From NCBI RefSeq assembly GCF_000719705.1, contig NZ_JOHO01000020.1, positions 62,001 through 126,000 of the forward strand: a stretch of DNA of 64,000 nucleotides, read 5' to 3'. Source of the DNA: Streptomyces sp. NRRL S-350 (lineage in GTDB: Bacteria; Actinomycetota; Actinomycetes; Streptomycetales; Streptomycetaceae). The notes beneath the pieces are model-generated. The model did no database searches and was not told the origin of the DNA. It saw only the letters and a program-made list of their open reading frames with translations. This document shows, piece by piece, positions 28,495-37,209 of the stretch. The stretch's first letter is position 1. Each line of letters opens with the position of its first letter. The position numbers were made by a program, and so were the translations under genes.

Positions 28495-29190
28495 TCAGAC
28501 CCCGTCGTCCAGGCCCTGCTCGATCGCGTACCGGACCAGCTCCACCCGGTTGTGCAGCTGCAGCTTCCCCAGCGTGTTCTGCACGTGGTTCTGCACCGTC
28601 CGGTGCGAGAGCACCAGCCGGTCGGCGATCTGGCGGTACGACAGGCCCTTGGCCACCAGCCGGAGCACCTCGGTCTCCCGGGCGGTCAGCCGCGGCGCGG
28701 CCGGCGCCGAGGCGGCTGCGGGCTCGGCCGCCAGCCGGCGGAACTCGCCGAGCACCAGGCCGGCCAGGCCCGGCGTGAAGACGGCGTCGCCGACGGCCGT
28801 GCGCCGCACCGCGTCCAGCAGCTCCTCCCGGCCGGCCGACTTCACCAGGTACCCGGTCGCACCGGACTTCACCGCCTCCAGCACGTCCTGGTGCTCCCCG
28901 CTGGCCGACAGCACCAGCACCCGCACCGACGGGTCGTGCGCCACCACCTGGCGGCACGCCTCGGCGCCGGACAGGCCGGGCAGGTTGAGGTCCAGCACGA
29001 CGACCTGCGGCGAGCAGGCCCGGGCGCGGCGGACGGCCTCCTCGCCGTCGCCCGCGGTGGCCACCACGTCCAGTCCGGCCTCGGCGAGGTCGCGCGAGAC
29101 GGCGTCCCGCCACATCGGGTGGTCGTCCACCACCATCACCCGCACCGGCCGGTCGGTGGTCGACTGATCGGTCATCGGCTGATCGGTCAT
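28495..29190 (-). CDS. NarL/FixJ family response regulator (MacR-like)
   Basis: DNA-binding response regulator of 231 residues. The receiver domain (about 16-130) has VVDDH, phospho-acceptor Asp67 in VVVLDLNLPG, and the Lys in GYLVKSAG. The C-terminal LuxR-type helix-turn-helix (LTARETEVLRLVAKGLSYRQIADRLVLSHRTVQNHVQNTL) follows a Pro/Ala linker. The start overlaps the stop of the kinase gene (ATGA). Gene order near glkA and plsC matches S. coelicolor MacRS (SCO2120/2121), which affects development and antibiotic production; that link is by synteny. Confidence 0.93.
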   Translation of the reverse strand: MTDQPMTDQSTTDRPVRVMVVDDHPMWRDAVSRDLAEAGLDVVATAGDGEEAVRRARACSPQVVVLDLNLPGLSGAEACRQVVAHDPSVRVLVLSASGEHQDVLEAVKSGATGYLVKSAGREELLDAVRRTAVGDAVFTPGLAGLVLGEFRRLAAEPAAASAPAAPRLTARETEVLRLVAKGLSYRQIADRLVLSHRTVQNHVQNTLGKLQLHNRVELVRYAIEQGLDDGV

Positions 29191-30416
29191 TGAGTGGCCT
29201 TCCTCGGGACGCGCAGTTCGACCTCGACGCCCTCTCCGGGCGCCGAGTACAGCTCGGCCGTGCCACCGAGGTCCAGCAGCCGGCCGCGGATGGACTGGGA
29301 GACGCCGAGCCGGCCGGCCCGCTCCGCCTCGCCGAGCCGGCCGGGGGCGAACCCGGGGCCGTCGTCACGGATGCTCACCGTGACGCCCTCCGGCTCGTCC
29401 TCGACCAGGATCCAGGCCCGGGCGCCGTCCCCGGCGTGCCGGCGGACGTTGTCGACGGCGGCGCCGACGGCCGCGGCCAGCTCGCCCACGGCCGGGCCGG
29501 GCAGCAGCACCGGCGTGCCGGGGGCGGAGAGCGTGATCCGCTCGTCGGCGTACGGGCGCAGCAGCGCGGTGAGGTCGTGCGGTTGGGCGGCCTCGGACTG
29601 CGGCAGGCGCTGGGCCGGGATCGGGCCACCGGTCATCAACGCCCGCAGCGCGCGCTCCTGTTCACCGGCCAGCCGCCCCAGCTCCGCGAAGCCGGCCCCG
29701 CCGCCACCGGCGCCGCCCGGCCCGTCACCCGCTCCCGCGCCCACCTCGGCGCCGCGCCGCTGGACCAGCGCGAGCACCTGCAGCACGCCGTCGTGGATGT
29801 CCCGGGAGAGCCGTTCGCGTTCCCGGGTGGCCGCCTCGACCTGCAGCGCCCGGGTGAGCGTGGCCTCACTGGCCCGGGCCAGCTCGATGACGTAGCCGAT
29901 CGCGCACCCGGCCAGCATCAGCAGCACGATGTTGTGGATGTTGTCGCCGGTCGGCCCGCCGTGGCCGAGGATGTTGGCGGCACCGATCACCGAGCCCGAG
30001 GCCGCCGCCGGGCGCCAGCCGCCCTTCACGGCGCAGCCGAGCACCGTGCCGGCGGCCCAGATGGTCGGCAGGGTGGGCGCGCCGTGGCTGATCCGGGCCG
30101 GGGCGTCGGTCAGGCCGCTCATCACGATGCCGGTGACGGCGAGGGTGAGGTCGACGCCCAGGACGTACCAGGTGCAGCGCTGCGGGTTGGCGAACGCGCG
30201 GGTGGTGGCGAGGGTCCAGAGGGTGAGCGCGCCGAGGAAGATCCAGCCGGCGACGGGGTGCAGGAAGTGCAGGTACGAGTTGAAGTACCGCAGCAGGGCG
30301 TAGCACAGGGCCAGCACCCGGAAGTAGGAGATGGCCTTCCAGAGGGGGAGTTCGACGGACATGCCGCCGGCCGCCACCGTGCCGCCCACCCCGCCGGCTC
30401 TGCCGCCGTCCGTCAT
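29187..30416 (-). CDS. MacS family sensor histidine kinase
   Basis: Two-component sensor of 409 residues, partner of the overlapping response regulator. Five or six membrane helices occupy about 28-178. The dimerisation helix has the phospho-acceptor His208 in LSRDIHDGVLQVLALVQRRG (HisKA_3 type). The ATPase domain has the N box in AAVDNVRRHAG and the G box DDGPGFAP, then the second glycine box GRLGVSQSIRGRLLDLGG. A Gly/Ala-rich insertion (about 224-243) lies after the His box. No extracellular sensor domain is present, so the signal is probably sensed in the membrane. Confidence 0.92.
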   Translation of the reverse strand: MTDGGRAGGVGGTVAAGGMSVELPLWKAISYFRVLALCYALLRYFNSYLHFLHPVAGWIFLGALTLWTLATTRAFANPQRCTWYVLGVDLTLAVTGIVMSGLTDAPARISHGAPTLPTIWAAGTVLGCAVKGGWRPAAASGSVIGAANILGHGGPTGDNIHNIVLLMLAGCAIGYVIELARASEATLTRALQVEAATRERERLSRDIHDGVLQVLALVQRRGAEVGAGAGDGPGGAGGGGAGFAELGRLAGEQERALRALMTGGPIPAQRLPQSEAAQPHDLTALLRPYADERITLSAPGTPVLLPGPAVGELAAAVGAAVDNVRRHAGDGARAWILVEDEPEGVTVSIRDDGPGFAPGRLGEAERAGRLGVSQSIRGRLLDLGGTAELYSAPGEGVEVELRVPRKATQ

Positions 30417-30445
30417 CCGCCCCTCCCCCGGGCCCGGCCGGGCCG

Positions 30446-31234
30446 TCAGGCCGAGCCGGTCTCCTTGTCGGCCTCGGCCGCCTTCTCGGCCTCGGCTGCC
30501 TTCTCGGCCTTGGCCGCCGCACGGCGCTCGGCGTCGGCCTTCTTCTTGTCGTCGGCGATCTGCCGCTTGGCGGCGGTCGCGTAGATGTCCACGTACTCCT
30601 GGCCGGAGAGCCGCATGATCTCGTACATCACCTCGTCCGTCACCGAACGGAGGATGAAGCGGTCGTTCTCCATGCCGTGGTAGCGGGAGAAGTCCAGCGG
30701 GCGGCCGATCCGGATGCCGGGCCTGATGCCGAAGTTGGGGACGACCTGGCCGGGCGGCTGCACCTTCTCGGTGTCGATCATGGCGACCGGGATCACCGGG
30801 GCGCCGGTGGCCAGCGCGACGCGGGCCAGGCCGCCGACCTTGCCGCGGTACAGCTTGCCGTCGGGCGAGCGGGTGCCCTCGGGGTAGACGCCGAACAGCT
30901 CGCCGCGGTCCAGCACCGCGATGGCGCTGCGGATCGCGGCCTCGCCGGCGCCGCGCACCCCCGAGCGGTCCACCGGCAGCTGGCCGACGCCCTTGAAGAA
31001 GGCGGCGGTCAACCGGCCCTTGAGGCCAGGGGTGTTGAAGTACTCGGCCTTCGCGATGAAGGTGACCCGGCGCTTGATCAGGGCGGGGAAGAAGAAGGAG
31101 TCCGAGAAGGACAGGTGGTTGCTGGCGATGATCGCCGCACCCTCGGCGGGGATGTTCTCCTCACCTTCGATCCACGGCCGGAAGAAGATCCGAAGCAGTG
31201 GCGCGACGATCATCTTCATCAGTCGGTAGAACAA
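30446..31234 (-). CDS. 1-acyl-sn-glycerol-3-phosphate acyltransferase family protein
   Basis: PlsC-type acyltransferase of 262 residues. The catalytic NHLSFSD (His40, Asp45) and the glycerol-phosphate motif VYPEGTRSPDG are present, and an N-terminal hydrophobic stretch anchors it to the membrane. The C-terminal 45 residues are a charged Ala/Lys/Glu helix (KKKADAERRAAAKAEKAAEA). The start is TTG at 31234, with a perfect AGGAGG 6 nt upstream. Two in-frame ATG codons lie six and eight codons later. It is in the position of M. tuberculosis Rv2182c. Confidence 0.92.
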   Translation of the reverse strand: MFYRLMKMIVAPLLRIFFRPWIEGEENIPAEGAAIIASNHLSFSDSFFFPALIKRRVTFIAKAEYFNTPGLKGRLTAAFFKGVGQLPVDRSGVRGAGEAAIRSAIAVLDRGELFGVYPEGTRSPDGKLYRGKVGGLARVALATGAPVIPVAMIDTEKVQPPGQVVPNFGIRPGIRIGRPLDFSRYHGMENDRFILRSVTDEVMYEIMRLSGQEYVDIYATAAKRQIADDKKKADAERRAAAKAEKAAEAEKAAEADKETGSA

Positions 31235-31409
31235 CCGGGGCCTCCTGTTATGCGGACCGGTCGATCCTAATGCCCCGTGAGCGTCGGCTGCGCCCGGCCC
31301 CGCCGAAGGGGGTGTACGTCCCGGCGCGGGGCGTGGGACGATGCGGATTCCCGCAGCTTCCCGTCCAGCGTCCCTCCCCCAGCGCCACCCGCCCGCGAAG
31401 GAGTCCGCC

Positions 31410-32204
31410 ATGCCGTTGCTGCCCGGTGCCGAACCGTACCGCCACCGCGGCGGACCGGTGGGGGTGCTGCTCTGCCACGGTTTCACCGGGTCGCCGCAGT
31501 CGCTGCGGCCGTGGGCCGACGAACTGGCCGCGGCCGGGTACACCGTCTCGCTGCCGCTGCTGCCGGGGCACGGCACCCGCTGGCAGGACATGCAGCTCAC
31601 CCGCTGGGAGGACTGGTACGCGGAGGTCGAGCGCGAGCTGCTGACGCTGGCCGACGAGTGCGAGCAGGTGTTCGTGTGCGCGCTGTCGATGGGCGGCGCG
31701 CTGGCGCTGCGGCTCGCGGCGCTGCACGGCCCGACGGTGTCCGGGCTGGTGCTGGTCAACCCGTCGGTGCGCTCGGACACCCCCGCGAGTGTGCTGCTTC
31801 CGGTACTGCGCCACCTGATCCCGAGCACGCCCGGCATCGCGAACGACATCGCCAAGGCCGGCGCGACCGAGCTCGGCTACGACCGGACGCCGCTGCACGC
31901 CGCCTGGTCGCTGAGCCGGCTGTGGCGCGAGGTCCGGCACCGCCTGCCGGAGGTGACCCAGCCGGTGCTGCTCTTCCACAGCCCGCAGGACCACGTCGTC
32001 TCGCCGGCCAACTCGGAACTGGTGCTGTCCCGGATATCCTCGACCGACGTGACGGAGCGGCTGTGCCAGCGCAGCTTCCACGTCGCGACGCTGGACCACG
32101 ACGCGCCGGAAATATTCGCGGCCGGCCTGGACTTCATCCGACGGCTGGCTCCCGCGCACACGGCGGGCGTCACCCGGGTCGAATCCGACGATCACCATGG
32201 CTGA
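31410..32204 (+). CDS. Alpha/beta hydrolase (carboxylesterase type)
   Basis: Serine hydrolase of 264 residues. It has the oxyanion segment VLLCHGFTGSPQSLRPWA, nucleophile Ser93 in CALSMGGALAL, the acid in HSPQDHVV, and the catalytic His near RSFHVATLDHD. The pattern resembles Est30-like monoglyceride lipases or carboxylesterases, whose natural substrate here is unknown. ATG 31410 has GAAGGAG upstream. The 3' end overlaps the next gene by 8 nt. Confidence 0.9.
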   Translation: MPLLPGAEPYRHRGGPVGVLLCHGFTGSPQSLRPWADELAAAGYTVSLPLLPGHGTRWQDMQLTRWEDWYAEVERELLTLADECEQVFVCALSMGGALALRLAALHGPTVSGLVLVNPSVRSDTPASVLLPVLRHLIPSTPGIANDIAKAGATELGYDRTPLHAAWSLSRLWREVRHRLPEVTQPVLLFHSPQDHVVSPANSELVLSRISSTDVTERLCQRSFHVATLDHDAPEIFAAGLDFIRRLAPAHTAGVTRVESDDHHG

Positions 32205-32994
32205 AGGGCCGGAAGTGCACGAGAGCAGCACGGCGGGCGGCGGGGACGAGGCTCCCCGCGAGGACGGCAGGGCCGACGGCGGCGCGGCCGAGGACGGCAC
32301 GGCGAAGAACGGCTCGGCGAAGGACGGCGGGGCGACGGCCGCCGCCCCGGGCGGTGCACCGACGGACCGCACCGGCGCGGGCGGCGCCGTGACGCCCCCG
32401 CCCGCGCGGGACACCGTCGCGGACGCCGCCGGCCCGCAGGCCCCCGCCGAGCCGCGGCCGCGCCGCGCGCCCGAGCGCAGCCAGGCCGAGCAGGACGAGA
32501 TCTTCGCGGCCCTGGTCGCGCAGTTCGACGACCCGGTCGACCTCAACAACCCCAACTGGCCCGAGGTGGAGAACCTCCGCGCCCAGAACGGACTCAAGGG
32601 CGGCCACAAGGAAGGCCCTGCCGAGCGCGGCGACCGGGACGACCTCGCCGACCTCGCCCCGCAGCCCCGCCCCCGCTCCGGCCGGCCGGTGCTGCCGGCC
32701 GCCGGCTCGGGCCCGCGCGACTTCGAGCTGGAGGAGAGCGACGAGGGCCACTTCGTCCCGCCGGAGCCCCCGCCGCTGCCCGAGGCGGACGTGACCACCA
32801 AGTTCGCCTGGCTCGCCGTGCTGGGCGGCCCCGCGCTGCTGCTGATCGACGCGGTGGTCTGGCGGGAGATCTCCGGCTGGCCCGCCTGGATCGGGGTCAC
32901 CGCCTTCCTGGGCGGCTTCGTCACCCTGGTCGCCCGGATGCGGGACCGCGACGAGGACGAGCCCGAGGACCCGGACCACGGCGCGGTGGTCTGA
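32197..32994 (+). CDS. Conserved hypothetical membrane protein, acidic N-terminus
   Basis: A 265-residue protein of unknown function. The first 90 residues are low-complexity Gly/Ala/Asp/Pro. A conserved-looking core follows (RSQAEQDEIFAALVAQFDDP, about 95-114), then a Pro-rich acidic linker and two C-terminal helices (AWLAVLGGPALLLIDAVVW, AWIGVTAFLGGFVTLVARM) with an acidic tail. The ATG overlaps the hydrolase stop, so the pair is translationally coupled. Orthologues appear in this position in streptomycetes, so it is real despite its composition. Confidence 0.82.
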   Translation: MAEGPEVHESSTAGGGDEAPREDGRADGGAAEDGTAKNGSAKDGGATAAAPGGAPTDRTGAGGAVTPPPARDTVADAAGPQAPAEPRPRRAPERSQAEQDEIFAALVAQFDDPVDLNNPNWPEVENLRAQNGLKGGHKEGPAERGDRDDLADLAPQPRPRSGRPVLPAAGSGPRDFELEESDEGHFVPPEPPPLPEADVTTKFAWLAVLGGPALLLIDAVVWREISGWPAWIGVTAFLGGFVTLVARMRDRDEDEPEDPDHGAVV

Positions 32995-33003
32995 GGCCCG
33001 TCG

Positions 33004-33795
33004 TCAGGCCGCCGGGATCTCCAGCACCGCGAGCACCGGCAGGTGGTCGGTCGCGGCCCGCAGGTCGGTCTCGGTGACGCCGGGCAGCCCGTGCGGCACC
33101 CCGCAGCCGAGGACGGTGATCCCGGGTGTGGCGAAGACGGCGTCGATCCGCTGGTAGGGGCGCTCCGGCACGGAGGTGAACTCGCCTCCCCAGGGCGCGG
33201 TCGGGTACCCGTCCTGCAGCCGGGAGGCCAGCAGCTGCCAGCCCGGGCCGTCCGGGTGCTCGTTGAAGTCCCCTGCCACGATGCCGTGTTCGGCGATCCC
33301 GAGCTGGTCGAGCAGCAGCTCGAACTGCCCGTGGCGCTCGTGCGGATCCAGGCTGAGGTGGCAGCTGGTGACGGTGAACGGCGCCGCGCCGGGCAGCCGC
33401 AGCAGCGCGGTGGCGAAGCCCCGGGCGTGCAGGCCGCGGGTCTTGGGCAGCAGCCGGTCGTGCACGGCCACGACCTCCACCGCGCCGGGCCGGCCGAGCA
33501 GCATCGGGCCGGCCGCGGTGCGGCCGCCGCCGGCCAGGACGTCCGTCCCGGTGCTCCGGGCGAGCCGGCCGGCCTGGCCCTCGGGCCGCCAGTAGCGCGG
33601 CGACTCCTGGACGCAGACCAGGTCGGGCGCACAGGCCCGGATCACCCGGACCAGCGCGCGCCGGTCGTCGCGCAGTGAACGGATGTTGTAGCTGAGCAGG
33701 CGCAGCCGGCGGGGACCGGGCGGCGGCGGTTCGACGGCCACGGCGGCGGCGGGGTTCGCGGCAGCGGTCGCGGCGGCGGCGTTCGCGGCGGTCAT
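33004..33795 (-). CDS. Endonuclease/exonuclease/phosphatase family protein
   Basis: EEP-fold metal-dependent phosphoesterase of 263 residues. Key motifs are LLSYNIRSLRDD, the metal-binding Glu in DLVCVQESPRYW, HLSLDPHERHGQ, the active-site GDFNEHPDG, and the final DHLPVLAVLE. An Ala-rich N-terminal 28 residues is probably disordered. It lacks a signal peptide. The substrate could be nucleic acid or a phospholipid or sugar phosphate. Convergent with the hypothetical gene (9-nt gap). Confidence 0.9.
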   Translation of the reverse strand: MTAANAAAATAAANPAAAVAVEPPPPGPRRLRLLSYNIRSLRDDRRALVRVIRACAPDLVCVQESPRYWRPEGQAGRLARSTGTDVLAGGGRTAAGPMLLGRPGAVEVVAVHDRLLPKTRGLHARGFATALLRLPGAAPFTVTSCHLSLDPHERHGQFELLLDQLGIAEHGIVAGDFNEHPDGPGWQLLASRLQDGYPTAPWGGEFTSVPERPYQRIDAVFATPGITVLGCGVPHGLPGVTETDLRAATDHLPVLAVLEIPAA

Positions 33796-33946
33796 GGTCC
33801 TCCCCTGGGCGTCGGCGCCGGCGGCGTCGGCGCTGCGTCCGACCGTACGCGGCGGCGCCGGGACGTGCGACGGCGGCGGCGCGTCCGGGATTGGTCGGGG
33901 CCCGGTCGCACCGCCGCCGGCGGGCTCGAAGGGGGTGGTGCGGGGA

Positions 33947-34891
33947 CTACTCGGTACGGGCGAGGTCCGCGGCGCCGACGATGCCGGCGGCGGAGCCCAT
34001 CGAGGCCAGGACGACCTCGGCGCGCGGGCGGTGCACCCCGCCGGTCAGATAGTGCTCGAAGGCCTTGGCGACGGGGTCGAGCAGCAGGCGGCCGGAGTCG
34101 GAGACGCCGCCGCCGAGCACGAAGACGCCCGGGTCGAACAGCGCGGCGAGGTCGGCCATGCCGCGGCCGAGCCAGTCGGCCAGTTCGGCGTAGCACTCCA
34201 GGGCGAGCGGATCGCCCTCCTCGGCGGCCTGGGTGATGTGGATGCCCCGGATGGTGTCGGCCAGGCCGTCGTTGAGCTCGAGCATCCGCTGGCCGCGCCG
34301 GGGGTCGGCGGCGGCCTTCTCCCGGCCGTAGCGGCGCAGCGCGCGCCCGGAGCCGTACTGCTCCCAGCAGCCCTTGCCGCCGCAGCCGCAGGTCAGGCCG
34401 TCCGGGACCATGTTGAGGTGGCCGATCTCGCCGGCCACGCCGAAGCGGCCGCGGTGCAGCCGGCCGTCCAGGACGATGCCGCCGCCGATGCCGGTGCCGA
34501 CGGTGATCAGCACCATGTCGTCGTGCTCGGCGGCCGCGCCGAAGCGGAACTCCGCCCAGGCGGCGCAGTTGGCGTCGTTCTCGACGACGACGGACAGGCC
34601 GGTGAGTTCCTCGACCCGGCCGCGCAGCGGCTCGTTCTCCCAGTCGATGTTGGGAGCGAAGATCACCGTGGAGCGGTCGCTGTCGACGAAGCCCGGGGCT
34701 CCGACGCCGACCGCGGTGACGCCGGGGTGCTGCTCCTTGAGTTCGCGCACGGCCTGCGCGATGGCGTCGACCGCCCACTGGGGGTCGGCCGGGGTGGGCA
34801 CCCTGGTCCGGGCCAGGATCGTGCCCGCCTCGTCGACCACGCCTGCCGCGATCTTGGTCCCGCCGACGTCGACGCCGATGGTCAGAGCCAT
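33947..34891 (-). CDS. glkA: ROK family glucokinase
   Basis: ATP-dependent glucokinase central to glucose repression in Streptomyces (S. coelicolor GlkA, SCO2126, is the likely orthologue by sequence and position). The 314-residue protein has the phosphate loop IGVDVGGTKIAAG, GVGAPGFVD, the catalytic NDANCAAWAEF, VGTGIGGG, EIGHLNM and the ROK zinc site CGCGGKGCWEQYGSG. ATG 34891 matches ROK N-termini. A candidate promoter lies 78-105 nt upstream. Confidence 0.95.
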   Translation of the reverse strand: MALTIGVDVGGTKIAAGVVDEAGTILARTRVPTPADPQWAVDAIAQAVRELKEQHPGVTAVGVGAPGFVDSDRSTVIFAPNIDWENEPLRGRVEELTGLSVVVENDANCAAWAEFRFGAAAEHDDMVLITVGTGIGGGIVLDGRLHRGRFGVAGEIGHLNMVPDGLTCGCGGKGCWEQYGSGRALRRYGREKAAADPRRGQRMLELNDGLADTIRGIHITQAAEEGDPLALECYAELADWLGRGMADLAALFDPGVFVLGGGVSDSGRLLLDPVAKAFEHYLTGGVHRPRAEVVLASMGSAAGIVGAADLARTE

Positions 34892-34968
34892 GTGTCCCTC
34901 AGCTATTCACTCGTTCCCGCTGGACGGAACGGTACCGCCCAACCCTGCCCCCGTACACAGCCTCGCAT

Positions 34969-34996
34969 ACATTATCCGAAGACAATTTTGGGACAA
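34969..34996 (-). promoter_or_regulatory. Candidate glkA promoter
   Basis: On the minus strand TTGTCC and TAATGT are separated by 16 nt, a good vegetative sigma-factor pattern, in a markedly AT-rich stretch (34960-35030). The -10 ends about 78 nt before the glkA ATG. Confidence 0.5.
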
Positions 34997-35083
34997 CCGG
35001 GCCGGGATGCTTCAAAAGTCGTATCGAATATCCTCCGTCGTGACGTACCGGAGCAACGCGATCACGCTCCGAAAGTCACGGTT

Positions 35084-35485
35084 TCACTGCTTGGCGGACG
35101 TCCCGTCAGGCCCGTCGAGGTCGATCTTCTCCGCGGCCGCGCCCTGTCCGGCGGTCCAGCGGTGCTCGTGCCCGGCCACGGCGGCGCGGTAGGCGGCCAG
35201 GATCTCGGCGCCCGCGGCCGCGAGGCCGGAGCCGGCGGCGGCGAGGTGGGTGTAGACCTCGGGCTGCTGGGTGCGCAGGCGGTCGGCCAGCCCGGAGAGG
35301 GTGATCAGGGTGGTGGCGCCGGTCTCCTGGGCCTTCTCGCCGAACGCGGTGGCGAACCGGCGCACCTCGTCCACCAGCGGGCCCAACTCCGGCCCGAACG
35401 GGTGGTCCTGGCCGCCGGCCTGGCCCGCGGTGGACCCGCCGCCCGCTTCGGTGGGCTCGGTGCGGTCGTCGTCGTTGCCGGTCAT
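35084..35485 (-). CDS. DUF5304 family hypothetical protein
   Basis: A 133-residue soluble protein of unknown function. After an acidic, disordered first 30 residues there is a helical core (FGPELGPLVDEVRRFATAFGEKAQE and TYTHLAAAGSGLAAAGAEILAAYRAAV region) typical of the streptomycete DUF5304 group that sits upstream of glkA. It ends with a charged tail. No catalytic residues or membrane segments are visible. It may be co-transcribed with the ArsA-like gene (93 nt upstream on this strand). Confidence 0.85.
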   Translation of the reverse strand: MTGNDDDRTEPTEAGGGSTAGQAGGQDHPFGPELGPLVDEVRRFATAFGEKAQETGATTLITLSGLADRLRTQQPEVYTHLAAAGSGLAAAGAEILAAYRAAVAGHEHRWTAGQGAAAEKIDLDGPDGTSAKQ

Positions 35486-35578
35486 CGCGGGCGCCTCCTC
35501 AGCCGTGGCCGCACCCCGCGGCCCTCCGGCCCGACGCTACCCGACCGGCCGGCCGGCCCGGAAAGGGCGGAAGGGCCG

Positions 35579-36751
35579 TCAGCCCTGCGGCCAGAGCGAA
35601 GGGTCGGGCGCGAACCGCACCGAGAGCACCCCGTCGAGCAGCCCCGCACCGGCCACCGTGCAGCGGCGCAGCGCGGAGGGCAGGGTGAGCACCCGGCGGT
35701 GGGCGCCGATGCCGACCACCAGCTCGTCCCCCCGGCGGACCAGGTCCAGCTCGGTCCGGTCGGCGCCGGGCAGGTCGAGGTGCCAGACCAGCAGGCCGTC
35801 CCCGGCTAGCCGGTCCTCGACCGTCCACGGCACGGGGGCGAGCGGCCCGGGCCCGGGGCCCTCGCCGTACAGCCGGTCGGCGACGGCCTCCAGGGTGGCG
35901 TCGGCCGGCCCGGTGACCAGGACGGGGGCGTCGGTCTCGGCGGCGAGAGCGGCCAGCTCCTCCGCCCGGCGGCGGGCCAGCGCGGCCAGCCACGGGTCGG
36001 GCGAGGAGGCGGCGGCCTCGGGCAGCGCGCCGTGCACGACCACGGCGTCCGGCCGGTGGCCGTACAGCGCGAGCCCGGCCCTGATCCGGCGCAGTTCGTC
36101 GTACGGGTGGCCGTCGGCGGGGACGACCAGGCGGACGCTGGTGCCGGGGTCGGCGACCGCGGCGCGGGACTCGGCGAGCGCCGCGGCGGCCTTGGTGCGC
36201 CCCTCGTACAGCCAGTCGGCGGGCATCGGGACGCCGGCCAGCCCGGCCAGCAGGGGGCGCAGCGCCCGGGCGGCCTGCCGCTGCTCGGGGACGAGCCGGT
36301 CCAGGTAGCGCGCCAGTTGCTCGGGCAGGGCGAGGGTGGCGATCAGCTCGGCGGGCGGCGGGGCGAGCACCACGAGGACGTCCTGGTCGGCGGCGGGCAG
36401 GGCGCGCAGGAGGGCGAGCCGGGCGATGCCGGGCAGGGCGGTGAGCTCCTCGGGGTCGAGCTGTTCGGCGCCGAGCAGGTCGAGTGCGGGCTTGAGCCGG
36501 CCGGTGAGCGCGCCGACGGCGTAGCGGAAGGCGGCCTGCTCGTCGATCCGGGAGACGGTCAGGCCCGGTGCGTGGTGGTGCGGTTCCGGTTCCAGCCGGG
36601 TGCCGAGGGCGGAGTCCAGCGTGCGGTGCGGGTCGTCGGCCGCCAGCAGCCAGGTGCGGTGGCCGCGCCGGGCGGCGTGCAGGGCGGTGGCGGCCGCCAC
36701 GGCGGGAGCGCCCGCGTCGCCGCTGACCAGGATGGTGCGTGTCGCCGTCAT
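35579..36751 (-). CDS. ArsA-like ATPase-family protein lacking the P-loop
   Basis: A 390-residue protein with the ArsA/GET3 fold plan: an N-terminal strand TILVSGDAGAPAVAAATALHAARRGHRTWLLAADDPHRTLDSALG, middle helices, VLVVLAPPPAEL, VRLVVPADGHPYDELRRIRAGLALYG, and a C-terminal beta domain. The deviant Walker A of true ArsA (GKGGVGKT) is replaced by GDAGAPAV with no Lys, so nucleotide hydrolysis is unlikely. It corresponds by position to Rv2184c and is followed upstream by an SRPBCC protein, like Rv2185c. A scaffold or lipid-related role is inference. Confidence 0.85.
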   Translation of the reverse strand: MTATRTILVSGDAGAPAVAAATALHAARRGHRTWLLAADDPHRTLDSALGTRLEPEPHHHAPGLTVSRIDEQAAFRYAVGALTGRLKPALDLLGAEQLDPEELTALPGIARLALLRALPAADQDVLVVLAPPPAELIATLALPEQLARYLDRLVPEQRQAARALRPLLAGLAGVPMPADWLYEGRTKAAAALAESRAAVADPGTSVRLVVPADGHPYDELRRIRAGLALYGHRPDAVVVHGALPEAAASSPDPWLAALARRRAEELAALAAETDAPVLVTGPADATLEAVADRLYGEGPGPGPLAPVPWTVEDRLAGDGLLVWHLDLPGADRTELDLVRRGDELVVGIGAHRRVLTLPSALRRCTVAGAGLLDGVLSVRFAPDPSLWPQG

Positions 36752-36774
36752 GCCGTCGGCCCCGTTCCGTCGTG

Positions 36775-37209
36775 TCAGCCCTCGACGCGCTTCTTGAGCC
36801 CGGCCAGGGCGCGGTCGATGATGACCTTCTCGGCCTTGCGCTTGATCATGCCGAGCATCGGGATCTTGACGTCCACGGCGAGCTGGTAGGTCACCTCGGT
36901 GCGGCCGCCGGCCAGCGGGGCGAGGGTGTACGAGCCGTCCAGCGAGCGGAGCATCTGGCTGCGCACGAGGGTCCAGCCGACTTCGCGGTCGCCGTCCCAG
37001 GTGTAGGCGAGGACGTGCTCGTCGCGGATCGCGCCGGCGTCCAGCAGCAGCCGGACCTGGGCGGCGCGGCCGTCCTCACCGGTCTCCAGGACCTCGATCT
37101 CCTTGACCTCGCCGGTCCAGGCCGGGTAGGCGGCGAAGTCGGCGATCACGGCCATGACCGTGGCCGGGCTCGCGTCGATGGTGATGCTCGACCTGGTGTG
37201 CTCCGCCAT
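36775..37209 (-). CDS. SRPBCC family protein
   Basis: A 144-residue START/Bet v1-like fold protein with a hydrophobic ligand pocket. SSITIDASPATVMAVIADFAAYPAWTGEVKEIEVLE is the standard polyketide-cyclase/dehydrase family beginning, and the C-terminal helix IPMLGMIKRKAEKVIIDRALAGLKKRVEG completes the fold. Homologues such as Rv2185c are conserved in actinobacteria beside acyl-CoA synthetase and ArsA-like genes, suggesting a lipid-handling role. The ligand is unknown. Confidence 0.92.
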   Translation of the reverse strand: MAEHTRSSITIDASPATVMAVIADFAAYPAWTGEVKEIEVLETGEDGRAAQVRLLLDAGAIRDEHVLAYTWDGDREVGWTLVRSQMLRSLDGSYTLAPLAGGRTEVTYQLAVDVKIPMLGMIKRKAEKVIIDRALAGLKKRVEG

